From Methanoregula sp. (GTDB lineage: Archaea > Halobacteriota > Methanomicrobia > Methanomicrobiales > Methanospirillaceae): a stretch of 20,786 nt of DNA. Under the pieces are notes generated by a model. The model made no database searches, was not told where the DNA came from, and worked only from the letters and a program-made list of their open reading frames with translations. Below are positions 14,231 through 20,786 of this stretch, in pieces. Where the stretch lies: positions 1 to 20,786 of the forward strand of contig JAURZP010000001.1 in the NCBI GenBank assembly GCA_030653335.1, in the 5' to 3' direction. Each line of letters starts with the position of its first letter. Position 1 is the first letter of the stretch. The position numbers were made by a program, and so were the translations under genes.

Positions 14231-14824
14231 TTGAGGTCAGCAGTTATCCTTGTAGGGGGAGAGGCGAGACGCGCCAACGGGCAGGAGAAGTATTTTTTTA
14301 AATACGAGGGAAAGACCTTTATCGATCGGTTGATTGAATCTCTTACGCTGGTGGTTGACGAGATCATTCTTGTTGCCCGTGACCCCGAGCAATGCAAACG
14401 TTTCAGCGCGATCACGGGGGTCCGGTGCATAACAGACATCCGTCCGGGAACAGGACCCATCGGAGGACTCCATGCCGGAACACTTGCAGCACGCGGGGAG
14501 GTGATTTTTGTATCCGCATGCGATATGCCGTGTGTGGATCCACAGGTGATCGCCCACCTGTTCAACCGGATTGATAATTATGACGCTGCCATTCCCAGCT
14601 GGAACTCAGAGATGCTCGAACCCCTGCACGCAGTGTACCGGAGAACCGCACTGATCGGGTACCTGGAAGACCACGCTTCCCTCTCCCTGCGTACCATGGT
14701 CAGAGGGTTGAACACACTCTATGTGCCAATAGATGAAATACGGGCCATTGATCACGAACTCAAAACATTTACCAATATTAACAAAATTGAAGATCTCGAA
14801 CGGATTAATCGCGTCCGGAAATAA
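14231..14824 (+). CDS. mobA: MobA-like molybdopterin-guanine dinucleotide nucleotidyltransferase
   Basis: 197 aa. It probably adds GMP to molybdopterin or tungstopterin to make the cofactor of formate dehydrogenase and formylmethanofuran dehydrogenase. A Rossmann-like NTP-transferase fold starts with SAVILVGGEARRANGQEKYFF (GG at 9-10, K20), followed by GTGPIGGLHAGTL and the metal-binding SACDMPCVD (D98). The start is TTG: SD GGAGA (14218-14222) lies 8 nt upstream and the glycine-rich loop must be near the N-terminus. The A-R-ANG loop is a slightly changed form of the common A-SRMG. Another MobA-like sugar or cofactor nucleotidyltransferase cannot be excluded. It follows ogt by 44 bp and may be cotranscribed. 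Confidence 0.8.
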   Translation: MRSAVILVGGEARRANGQEKYFFKYEGKTFIDRLIESLTLVVDEIILVARDPEQCKRFSAITGVRCITDIRPGTGPIGGLHAGTLAARGEVIFVSACDMPCVDPQVIAHLFNRIDNYDAAIPSWNSEMLEPLHAVYRRTALIGYLEDHASLSLRTMVRGLNTLYVPIDEIRAIDHELKTFTNINKIEDLERINRVRK

Positions 14825-14838
14825 GATCGGTGGTGCTG

Positions 14839-14854
14839 TTTTTTATCGAAAAAA
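14839..14854. terminator. Bidirectional terminator between mobA and pyrK
   Basis: TTTTTT-ATCG-AAAAAA gives a T6 tract on both strands between two convergent genes, 15 nt past the mobA stop and 36 nt past the pyrK stop. This suits termination in both directions. Confidence 0.5.
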
Positions 14855-14889
14855 GATGACTGTTTCTCAGGGACTAACAGCGGAAAAAT

Positions 14890-15663
14890 TCAAATCTTCT
14901 TTTTCCTGCCGCTTGCATCCCGCATGTAATTTCCAAACTCACTTTTTATGAGTTTATCCCCCGAAAAGACCGGGCCGTCCCGGCATACCCTGAGCCCGGA
15001 TGGATCCACACAGCACGAACCACAGACGCCGACTCCGCACTTCATGTACCTGTGCAGGGAGAACTCAGTTTTATGTGCAATTCCTTTCTCATCAACTTTC
15101 GAAAGCACAGAACGCATCATCACTTCCGGGCCGCAGACGGCTATCCGGTCGTACAAACCAAGATTGAGATCATCCATGAGTGCAGTCACAAACCCTTTCA
15201 GCCCGAGCGAGCCGTCATCGGTTGCGATCAAGACATCAGTGCATTCATCCAGCTGATCGACAAAGAGCAGTTCAGTCTCGTTCCTTGCGCCAAGAAGCAT
15301 AGTCATGACACAATCAGACCGGGCAAGCGGGAGAAGAGGGGCAGCACCGACACCCCCGCCAATTGCCAGCATCTTCTCTCCCTTGGTAAACCCGTTTCCG
15401 TACGGACCGCGTATCCCCAGTTTTGCACCTGGGCCAAGATCGAAAAGTGCACTCGTTGCATCACCAACTTTCTGAACCGTGATGCTGTTCTCAGATGACA
15501 AGGCCATCGGTATCTCGTCAACGCCCGGCACCCAGACCATCACGAACTGACCGGGAGCATGGACAAAGGATTCCTCGAATATGAAGGTCCGGATAGCTGG
15601 TGTTTCCTTTTTAACACGGGCGATCGTGACCGGCACAGGAACCTGTTCTTTCCGGTCACTCAT
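14890..15663 (-). CDS. pyrK: Dihydroorotate dehydrogenase electron transfer subunit
   Basis: 257 aa from ATG 15663. It carries FAD and a [2Fe-2S] cluster and passes electrons from PyrD to NAD+, as part of the class 1B PyrD2-PyrK2 complex of pyrimidine synthesis. Visible elements: ferredoxin-reductase barrel, FAD-site segment RGPYGNG (85-91), nucleotide loop GGGVGAAPL (102-110), and the C-terminal cluster motif CGVGVCGSCC...C-DGPVF with ligands C209, C214, C217 and C227. An extra C218 is present. The frame stays open to ATG 15738, but the added 25 residues would lie inside pyrD and look unlike any PyrK. ATG 15663 overlaps the pyrD stop by 8 bp, the usual coupled arrangement. Confidence 0.93.
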   Translation of the reverse strand: MSDRKEQVPVPVTIARVKKETPAIRTFIFEESFVHAPGQFVMVWVPGVDEIPMALSSENSITVQKVGDATSALFDLGPGAKLGIRGPYGNGFTKGEKMLAIGGGVGAAPLLPLARSDCVMTMLLGARNETELLFVDQLDECTDVLIATDDGSLGLKGFVTALMDDLNLGLYDRIAVCGPEVMMRSVLSKVDEKGIAHKTEFSLHRYMKCGVGVCGSCCVDPSGLRVCRDGPVFSGDKLIKSEFGNYMRDASGRKKKI

Positions 15664-16543
15664 GGGCACACCCCACAATCTCTTCTGCGGAAATCCCGTT
15701 CTTTGAATACAATTCCTTTGCGATCGTCTCAAAGACATTCACATCATTATGAACCGCACTTCCGATCTCAACAGCCCGGGCTCCTGCCATCATCATCTCG
15801 ATCACGTTGTCAGCAGTCGCAATGCCCCCGCACCCGATGATGGGAATTTTACAGGAAGCATAGAGTTCGTACACGCACCTGACTGCGACAGGAAAGATTG
15901 CGGTGCCGGAAAGCCCGCCGAACCGGTTCCCCAGTACCGGGCGCTTAAGGCCGGTCGAGATGCGCATCGCTTTTAAGGTATTGATAGCAACGATCGCACT
16001 AGCCCCGCCTCGTTCCGCAGCCCTTCCAATCGCAGTGATGTCGGTTACATTCGGAGTGAGTTTCACCCATGTCGGGACTCCGGTCCGGCTCACGGCGCGG
16101 GTGCAGGCTTCCACAAGCGCCGGGTCGCTTCCAATAGCAGCACCATATCCCTCGGCATGCGGGCAGGAGAGATTCAGTTCAAACCCGGATACTTTTCCGG
16201 AGAACCAGCCGGCAACGGTTGCAAACTCCTCAGGATTTCCTCCAAAGATGCTGGCAACAACCGGTTGTTTTGCAAGGATCCCCAGTTCTTCGATAAAATC
16301 CTGCGACGGGTTGGGAAGACCCATTGCATTCAGGAGCCCGTCTTCCAGTACAACGAGGCAGGGTCCCGCATGACCTTCCTTGGGGACAGGGCCGATTGAT
16401 TTGGTCACAACCCCACCAGCTCCTAAAGAGAGCATCCGCGCAAGCGATGTGCCGGTCGTTCCAAGTACTCCGGCAGCGAGTAGGAGGTGATTGTTGAAGG
16501 TAACCCCCCCCACATTTACCGGTCCGGGTTTTAACGATACCAT
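15656..16543 (-). CDS. pyrD: Dihydroorotate dehydrogenase, catalytic subunit (class 1B)
   Basis: 295 aa, normal length. An FMN TIM-barrel enzyme that oxidises dihydroorotate to orotate, the fourth step of UMP synthesis. The family start (VGGVTFNNHLLLAAGVLGTTG) and the active-site segment FELNLSCPHAEGYG with catalytic base C127 are clear; a Cys base and the adjacent pyrK place it in class 1B. Also visible are the TKSIG and NAMGLPNP segments and the phosphate-binding IIGCGGIATADN. No SD is seen before ATG 16543. An AT-rich TATA region at 16560-16575 suits a leaderless transcript. pyrK overlaps its 3' end. Confidence 0.96.
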   Translation of the reverse strand: MVSLKPGPVNVGGVTFNNHLLLAAGVLGTTGTSLARMLSLGAGGVVTKSIGPVPKEGHAGPCLVVLEDGLLNAMGLPNPSQDFIEELGILAKQPVVASIFGGNPEEFATVAGWFSGKVSGFELNLSCPHAEGYGAAIGSDPALVEACTRAVSRTGVPTWVKLTPNVTDITAIGRAAERGGASAIVAINTLKAMRISTGLKRPVLGNRFGGLSGTAIFPVAVRCVYELYASCKIPIIGCGGIATADNVIEMMMAGARAVEIGSAVHNDVNVFETIAKELYSKNGISAEEIVGCAHE

Positions 16544-16557
16544 CCATCAGGAAATGG

Positions 16558-16576
16558 TTGTTAATTTAATATTAGC
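16558..16576. promoter_or_regulatory. Divergent promoter region of pyrD and mdh
   Basis: The 52 bp between pyrD (minus) and mdh (plus) hold one AT block, TTGTTAATTTAATATTAGC. It lies about 20-35 bp from both ATGs, and neither gene has an SD. One or two overlapping TATA boxes probably drive leaderless transcripts in both directions. Confidence 0.45.
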
Positions 16577-16595
16577 ATACCCATATTGTTACCAG

Positions 16596-17462
16596 ATGGC
16601 GCGCCTTGCAGTTGTGGGAGTTGGCAGGATTGGTGGCGAAGTTGCATATCTCGCATCCTCCATGGGGATTGCTGACGATCTTGTCCTGTATGACAGTGCA
16701 CCTGAACTGCTCAAAGCGCAGGTTCTTGATCTTCAGCACACAGGACTTGCAACCGATATAACCACCGATAAAAAAGCAATTCGTGATGCGGATGTCTGCA
16801 TCTTTTCTGCGGGACTGCCCCGCAATCCCTCAGTAAAAACACGCGCTGACCTGCTCAAAGTAAATTCTGCCGCAGTCAACGAATGCGCTGACCTGCTCAA
16901 AGGGTTCAATGGTATTGTGATCACTGTGACAAACCCCATGGATGCCAACAACTTCCTGCTCTGCGCCCGTACTGGAATACCAAGGGAACGGTGCATAGGA
17001 TTTGGGGGCCAGCTTGACAGCGCACGGTTCGCTCTCGCCCTCAGTAACCGTGGAATCACCGGGTTTTCCTTTGTGTTAGGAGAGCATGGCGAGCACCAGG
17101 TGCCCGTATTCTCTACGCTCTCACGCGAGATCCCTATACCCGTACGGGAAGAGATCCTCGCTGAACTGCGGGGTGCAAGTATGGACGTGATCAAAGGCAA
17201 GGGTGGGACTGTCTTTGGCCCGGCCCTGCATATCGTTAACCTCGCCCGCATGGTGCTGTCGGATGCCCGCGAACTGGTGATCTGCTCATCGGTGCTTGAA
17301 GGGGAATATGGGATTTCCGGCTGTTCTCTTGGTGTGCCGGTCAGGATCGGAAAAGACGGGATATTGTCAATCGAGGAATGGCCACTCGACAGCTGGGAAC
17401 AGGAGAAAATGAACAAGGCAGGAACATTTGTTACAGAACTCTGCCGGAAGGCGATCTCCTGA
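16596..17462 (+). CDS. mdh: Malate dehydrogenase (LDH-like, NAD-type)
   Basis: 288 aa from ATG 16596. Interconverts malate and oxaloacetate in the cytoplasm, serving the partial TCA pathway of methanogens. Dinucleotide loop GVGRIGGEVAY follows the start at once, and an Asp closes the second strand (LVLYDS), which favours NAD over NADP. Substrate residues: R76 in AGLPRNPSVKTR, where MDH has Arg and LDH has Gln, and R83; the catalytic pair is the Asp of QLDSARF and H164 in GEHGEHQVP. The frame is open further upstream to ATG 16491, but that extension would run through pyrD and past the promoter, so 16596 is preferred. polB starts 1 nt after the stop. Confidence 0.92.
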   Translation: MARLAVVGVGRIGGEVAYLASSMGIADDLVLYDSAPELLKAQVLDLQHTGLATDITTDKKAIRDADVCIFSAGLPRNPSVKTRADLLKVNSAAVNECADLLKGFNGIVITVTNPMDANNFLLCARTGIPRERCIGFGGQLDSARFALALSNRGITGFSFVLGEHGEHQVPVFSTLSREIPIPVREEILAELRGASMDVIKGKGGTVFGPALHIVNLARMVLSDARELVICSSVLEGEYGISGCSLGVPVRIGKDGILSIEEWPLDSWEQEKMNKAGTFVTELCRKAIS

Positions 17463-17463
17463 T

Positions 17464-19935
17464 ATGGCATCAGAGACCCTGCGCGCCGATACCTGCATGA
17501 ACGCCACGTGCACACTCGATCATTTTTCCGACATCCGCCTTGCGATCAATCAGGTCGAGTACAGCCGGGCACCGGACGGTCCGATCATCCACATCTTCGG
17601 GCGCAATGCACAGGGAAAAGCAATCCGGCTCGATGTGACCGGGTTCAGACCGTATTTTTACATACCCGCAGATCAGGTCACAGGAACTGCACCTCCACTA
17701 CAGGCCACTTTAGAGGACGGGACCGAATTCCGCTCAATCCGGAATGAGCCGCTGCGCAGGATGTATGTCCAGCAACCGGGCGATGTGCGGGTTGTGCGCG
17801 AACCATATCGTCACTTTGAGGCAGATATCCCGTTTGCCACCCGGTTTATGATCGACTGTGGATTGACCGGAGGGGTATCAGCCCCCGCAACAACTGCCGA
17901 TTACCACGATCTTTCTCCCGCAAAGGTGGATGCACCGGCCCGTTCCTGTATTATCGATATCGAATGCGAAGACGAGCGGGGATTTCCTGATCCCCAGCGG
18001 GATGCGATCATCTGCATCACATGCTACGACTCGTTTGACAACGACTATACCACGTTCCTTTTCCGGGACGGAGGCGAGTCCCCAGAAATTACTGATAAAG
18101 AGGCAGAGGGTGGGCTTGCCAACGGGTGTTTCTGTAAAGACACTCACACGATCTCTACCTACACCGATGAAGTCTCGATGCTCCGGGCGTTCTCTGCGTA
18201 TATCGTTTCCCGGGATCCTGATGTGCTATCCGGCTGGAACTTTGTGGAGTTCGATATGCCTTATATTGCCGGCAGGATGGAGAAACTTGGGCTCTCGGCC
18301 ACCCATCTCGCCCGCCTGCCGGGCCAGACTGAGAGAAACGCCCTGAGAGGGCGGGCGCTTTTCGATCTCCTGATGGGATACAAGAAGATGCACCTCACCC
18401 AGAAGGAATCGTACCGGCTCGATGCAGTTGCTCTTGATGAAGTCGGCGAGCACAAGGTACGTTATACTGGCACCATCTCGGATCTCTGGAGAGATCAGCC
18501 TGCCATTCTTGTAGAGTACAACTTCAAGGATGTGGAACTCTGCGTTGCTATCAATAAGAAGAACAATATCATCGAGTTCTACCGCGAGATCGCCCGCTAT
18601 GTCGGCTGCCCTCTCGACAGGACGCTGAACTCATCGAGCGTGATCGATGTCTACATCTTAAGAAAAGCATCCGGAAAATACGTTCTCCCCTCCAAAGGGT
18701 TTGCCAATGCAGAGGAGTTCGAGGGGGCGACCGTTTTCGAGCCGAGCAGGGGGGTGCGGGAGAACGTAGTTGTGCTCGATTTAAAATCGCTCTACCCTAT
18801 GGCGATGATGACGATCAACGCGTCCATGGAGACAAAAGATCCCGCAGGCGAACTGGTGGCACCCAACGGGATCAGGTTCAAAAAGCAGCCGGACGGGCTG
18901 ACAAGGAGCATCATATCCGAACTGTTGAAAGAGCGCGATGATAAAAAGGCGCTGCGCAACAAGTATGAATTCGGATCCCCGAATTACGTGCTCTACGACA
19001 TGCAGCAGAACGTGCTCAAGGTGATCATGAACACGTACTACGGTGTCTCCGGCTATAACCGTTTCCGGCTTTTCGATCGCGAGATCGGGTCAGCAGTTAC
19101 GTCAGTGGGCAGGGCCATCATCGAGCACACCCGGCGCGTGATCGAACAGCAGGGCTACACCGGTATCTATGGCGACACAGATTCGTGCATGGTGCATCTC
19201 CCACCGGGGCTTGACCGGGACGCGACCATTGCATCAGCCCGGGCAATCGAGAAACGTCTCAATGAGAGTTACCAGGAATTTGCCCATAAGGAACTGAATG
19301 CCGATGTCCACTACTTCTCAATCAAGTTTGAGAAGATCTATGAACGGTTCTTCCAGGCCGGTAAAAAGAAGAGGTATGCAGGGCACCTCGTCTGGAAAGA
19401 GGGAAAAGATGTCGATGAGGTGGACATTGTGGGCTTTGAGATCAAAAGAAGCGATACACCGCAGATCACCAAAGTCGTGCAGCAACGGGTGATGGAGATG
19501 ATCCTTAAAGGAGAAGAATATGCAGGGATCAAGTCTTTCCTCTCTGAAGTGATCAAAAAGTACCGGGCGGGAAAATATACCCTTGACGAGATCGGCATTC
19601 CCGGCGGTATCGGCAAATCCCTTGATGATTACGGAACCGATGAAGTACAGGTGCGGGGGGCAAAATATGCCAACCAGTATCTCCATACTGAGTTTGGCAA
19701 AGGAAGCAAGCCAAAACGGATCTACATTAAGACCGTGACTTCGAAATACCCAAAAACGGATGTGCTCTGCTTCGAGTACGGGGATCAGGTGCCTCCCGAA
19801 TTTGTCGTTGATCTGGAACTGATGCTGGACAAGACCATCGAGCAACCCATTTCAAGGATTATTGAGGCGCTCGGCTGGAGCTGGGATGATGTCGATCCCT
19901 CGCGGACAACCCTTGCGCAGTGGGGAATCGGCTGA
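17464..19935 (+). CDS. polB: Family B DNA polymerase
   Basis: 823 aa from ATG 17464. A replicative/repair DNA polymerase with proofreading. N-terminal domain to about 150; exonuclease motifs ExoI IIDIECE (D165, E167), ExoII SGWNFVEFDMPYI and ExoIII YNFKDVELC. Polymerase motifs: A DLKSLYPMAM (D439), B KVIMNTYYG (N523), and C YGDTDS (569-574). Motif A has Met where most family B enzymes have Ser after LYP; this probably reflects the lineage. No intein interrupts the motifs. The start is uncertain: ATG 17464 lies 1 nt after the mdh stop and ATG 17497 is also possible; the frame open to 17428 would overlap mdh. Probably cotranscribed with mdh. A T9 tract follows. Confidence 0.95.
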   Translation: MASETLRADTCMNATCTLDHFSDIRLAINQVEYSRAPDGPIIHIFGRNAQGKAIRLDVTGFRPYFYIPADQVTGTAPPLQATLEDGTEFRSIRNEPLRRMYVQQPGDVRVVREPYRHFEADIPFATRFMIDCGLTGGVSAPATTADYHDLSPAKVDAPARSCIIDIECEDERGFPDPQRDAIICITCYDSFDNDYTTFLFRDGGESPEITDKEAEGGLANGCFCKDTHTISTYTDEVSMLRAFSAYIVSRDPDVLSGWNFVEFDMPYIAGRMEKLGLSATHLARLPGQTERNALRGRALFDLLMGYKKMHLTQKESYRLDAVALDEVGEHKVRYTGTISDLWRDQPAILVEYNFKDVELCVAINKKNNIIEFYREIARYVGCPLDRTLNSSSVIDVYILRKASGKYVLPSKGFANAEEFEGATVFEPSRGVRENVVVLDLKSLYPMAMMTINASMETKDPAGELVAPNGIRFKKQPDGLTRSIISELLKERDDKKALRNKYEFGSPNYVLYDMQQNVLKVIMNTYYGVSGYNRFRLFDREIGSAVTSVGRAIIEHTRRVIEQQGYTGIYGDTDSCMVHLPPGLDRDATIASARAIEKRLNESYQEFAHKELNADVHYFSIKFEKIYERFFQAGKKKRYAGHLVWKEGKDVDEVDIVGFEIKRSDTPQITKVVQQRVMEMILKGEEYAGIKSFLSEVIKKYRAGKYTLDEIGIPGGIGKSLDDYGTDEVQVRGAKYANQYLHTEFGKGSKPKRIYIKTVTSKYPKTDVLCFEYGDQVPPEFVVDLELMLDKTIEQPISRIIEALGWSWDDVDPSRTTLAQWGIG

Positions 19936-19938
19936 TAA

Positions 19939-19947
19939 TTTTTTTTT
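19939..19947 (+). terminator. Poly-T terminator after polB
   Basis: T9 starts 4 nt after the polB stop codon. Confidence 0.55.
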
Positions 19948-20113
19948 AATAACACACTGCTGATTGTGAATAATTTAAAAAATATAGCGGGTCAAAGTCC
20001 GGCCGGAGCGTACAACCTTTCAAGTCCAAATCTCTCATCAACTAAAATTTCCGGTTCAAATCCCCATAGCAGCACTTCAACACTCATGGTATGAGGCCTG
20101 TTTTCACCGCACC
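19948..20113. other. Intergenic region between polB and the right-edge gene
   Basis: No gene called. It contains a tRNA T-arm-like string GGTTCAAATCCCC near 20052-20064, but no complete cloverleaf. Base composition shifts from the neighbouring polB to AT-rich sequence to the right, so an island boundary may lie here. Confidence 0.35.
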
Positions 20114-20779
20114 TTAACTTTCATCATAACAATCAGCAGATTCATTTCTCAAATTCTCTATAGTCTCAATCCAATCCGAAACACCTTCTAGATAATTTGT
20201 AACCCACAAGGCATTTTCTGAAAAATGATTCATATCAACAGTATATTTTTCAGCGTCTTGTTCAGCGTCCGGTGGATATCTGTAGGCAAATGATAGCGGG
20301 TCTTTTTCATAAATCTCACTAATTACTCTTCCAATATTTTTAAAATTAGTTAGATTTTCATTATGACATTCGAAATCCTCTGGTTCTGATTCATCACCAC
20401 TTGAAAATTTTATTAACAAGCTTTCGCAATTGTTCCAAAGGGGCTTAATTTCGTGACCATTTTTACCCCCGCGCTTTTTTAGTTCTTTTAAATCTATTTT
20501 CTTTGAATTTAGATATAATTCTAGTTCAATAATTAATTCTTTCAATTTAATTTCCAAGTACTGACGAAATACGTATAATACAGGATAATAACAATCTGAC
20601 GTGCAAAGACCCGTATTCGCTTCTTTTAACAATACATCAACAGCCCATCTCCATCCAAATGAATAAAATCTCCAAGGTGGAATTCCATCAAAATCATTTA
20701 AGCCACGGCTTTTTTTGGATAACGTAGTTCCTCTAAACAAAGAAGTCGCGTTTGGTGTCAGAGTGGAATCAGGGTTCAT
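20114..20779 (-). CDS. HEPN-like hypothetical protein
   Basis: 221 aa, specific family not recognised. Segment YYPVLYVFRQYLEIKLKELI (about 65-84) resembles the first helix of HEPN-like families (R-x-x-x-E within an LRH-IEL-LK pattern). Later HEIKPLW and a DPLSFAYRYP segment resemble the HDL--LW and Dp-s--fRYP motifs seen together in such proteins. The canonical HEPN RNase motif R-x4-6-H is not evident, so RNase activity is not claimed. The N-terminal 45 residues include aromatic PPWRFYSFGWRWAVD. The gene is far more AT-rich than polB, which suggests recent acquisition. The frame remains open to the window edge, so the true start could lie beyond it. No terminator or partner gene is seen. Confidence 0.6.
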   Translation of the reverse strand: MNPDSTLTPNATSLFRGTTLSKKSRGLNDFDGIPPWRFYSFGWRWAVDVLLKEANTGLCTSDCYYPVLYVFRQYLEIKLKELIIELELYLNSKKIDLKELKKRGGKNGHEIKPLWNNCESLLIKFSSGDESEPEDFECHNENLTNFKNIGRVISEIYEKDPLSFAYRYPPDAEQDAEKYTVDMNHFSENALWVTNYLEGVSDWIETIENLRNESADCYDES

Positions 20780-20786
20780 ATAAACT

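Noticed and set aside
15664..15738. N-terminal 25-residue extension of PyrK from ATG 15738
   Set aside because: It lies entirely within pyrD, is unlike PyrK N-termini, and ATG 15663 gives the usual short overlap.
16491..16595. N-terminal 35-residue extension of malate dehydrogenase from ATG 16491
   Set aside because: It would run through the pyrD start and the shared promoter; the nucleotide-binding fold begins right after ATG 16596.
18778..18810. Met after LYP in polymerase motif A as an inactivating change
   Set aside because: The catalytic Asp residues of motifs A and C and all exonuclease motifs are intact; a lineage variant is more likely.
20040..20075. tRNA gene suggested by GGTTCAAATCCCC
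   Set aside because: The T-stem would contain mismatches and no D-arm, anticodon arm or acceptor stem could be paired upstream; kept only as a possible fragment.

Overview
The window reads as a chromosome segment of a methanogenic archaeon, most likely order Methanomicrobiales (Methanoregula-like). This is inferred from gene types, not from any search. Supporting signs are an archaeal-type threonyl-tRNA synthetase with its own N-terminal editing domain, a family B DNA polymerase, an XPD/Rad3-type Fe-S helicase, an archaeal MDH, a PyrD/PyrK pair, PAS-rich signalling proteins, and TATA-like boxes about 25-30 bp upstream of several ATGs that lack a Shine-Dalgarno sequence (leaderless transcripts).

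Layout. 1-1130: an AT-rich stretch holding an orphan receiver-PAS response regulator, bracketed by two copies of a 34-bp direct repeat. 1411-3922: housekeeping genes dcd and thrS on +. 4004-7684: minus-strand genes, in transcription order a small acidic Cys-containing protein, purB, and a four-helix membrane PAS-PAS sensor kinase whose phosphoacceptor His is replaced by Asp. 7685-11700: an accessory island with an RHH/PIN toxin-antitoxin pair (toxin without an AUG start), a possible 46-aa ORF, an AAA/DUF4143-type ATPase, about 790 bp of gene-free repeat-rich DNA containing a two-repeat CRISPR remnant and two transposon-end-like repeat pairs, then an AbrB/PIN toxin-antitoxin pair. 11731-14824: Fe-S helicase, overlapping ogt, and a TTG-started mobA-like gene. 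14890-16543 (minus): pyrD and pyrK, overlapping. 16596-19935: mdh and polB in tandem, with mdh divergent from pyrD across a 52-bp promoter region. 20114-20779 (minus): an AT-rich HEPN-like hypothetical gene at the right edge.

How the genes fit together. The housekeeping genes serve nucleotide supply (dcd, purB, pyrD/pyrK), translation (thrS), central carbon metabolism (mdh), replication and repair (polB, helicase, ogt) and molybdo/tungstopterin cofactor maturation (mobA). The accessory island separates the purB cluster from the helicase operon. It holds the least ordinary sequence: a relic CRISPR locus without cas genes, two self-regulated-looking toxin-antitoxin modules with palindromic operators, and probable mobile-element scars. 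No rRNA or convincing tRNA gene was found.
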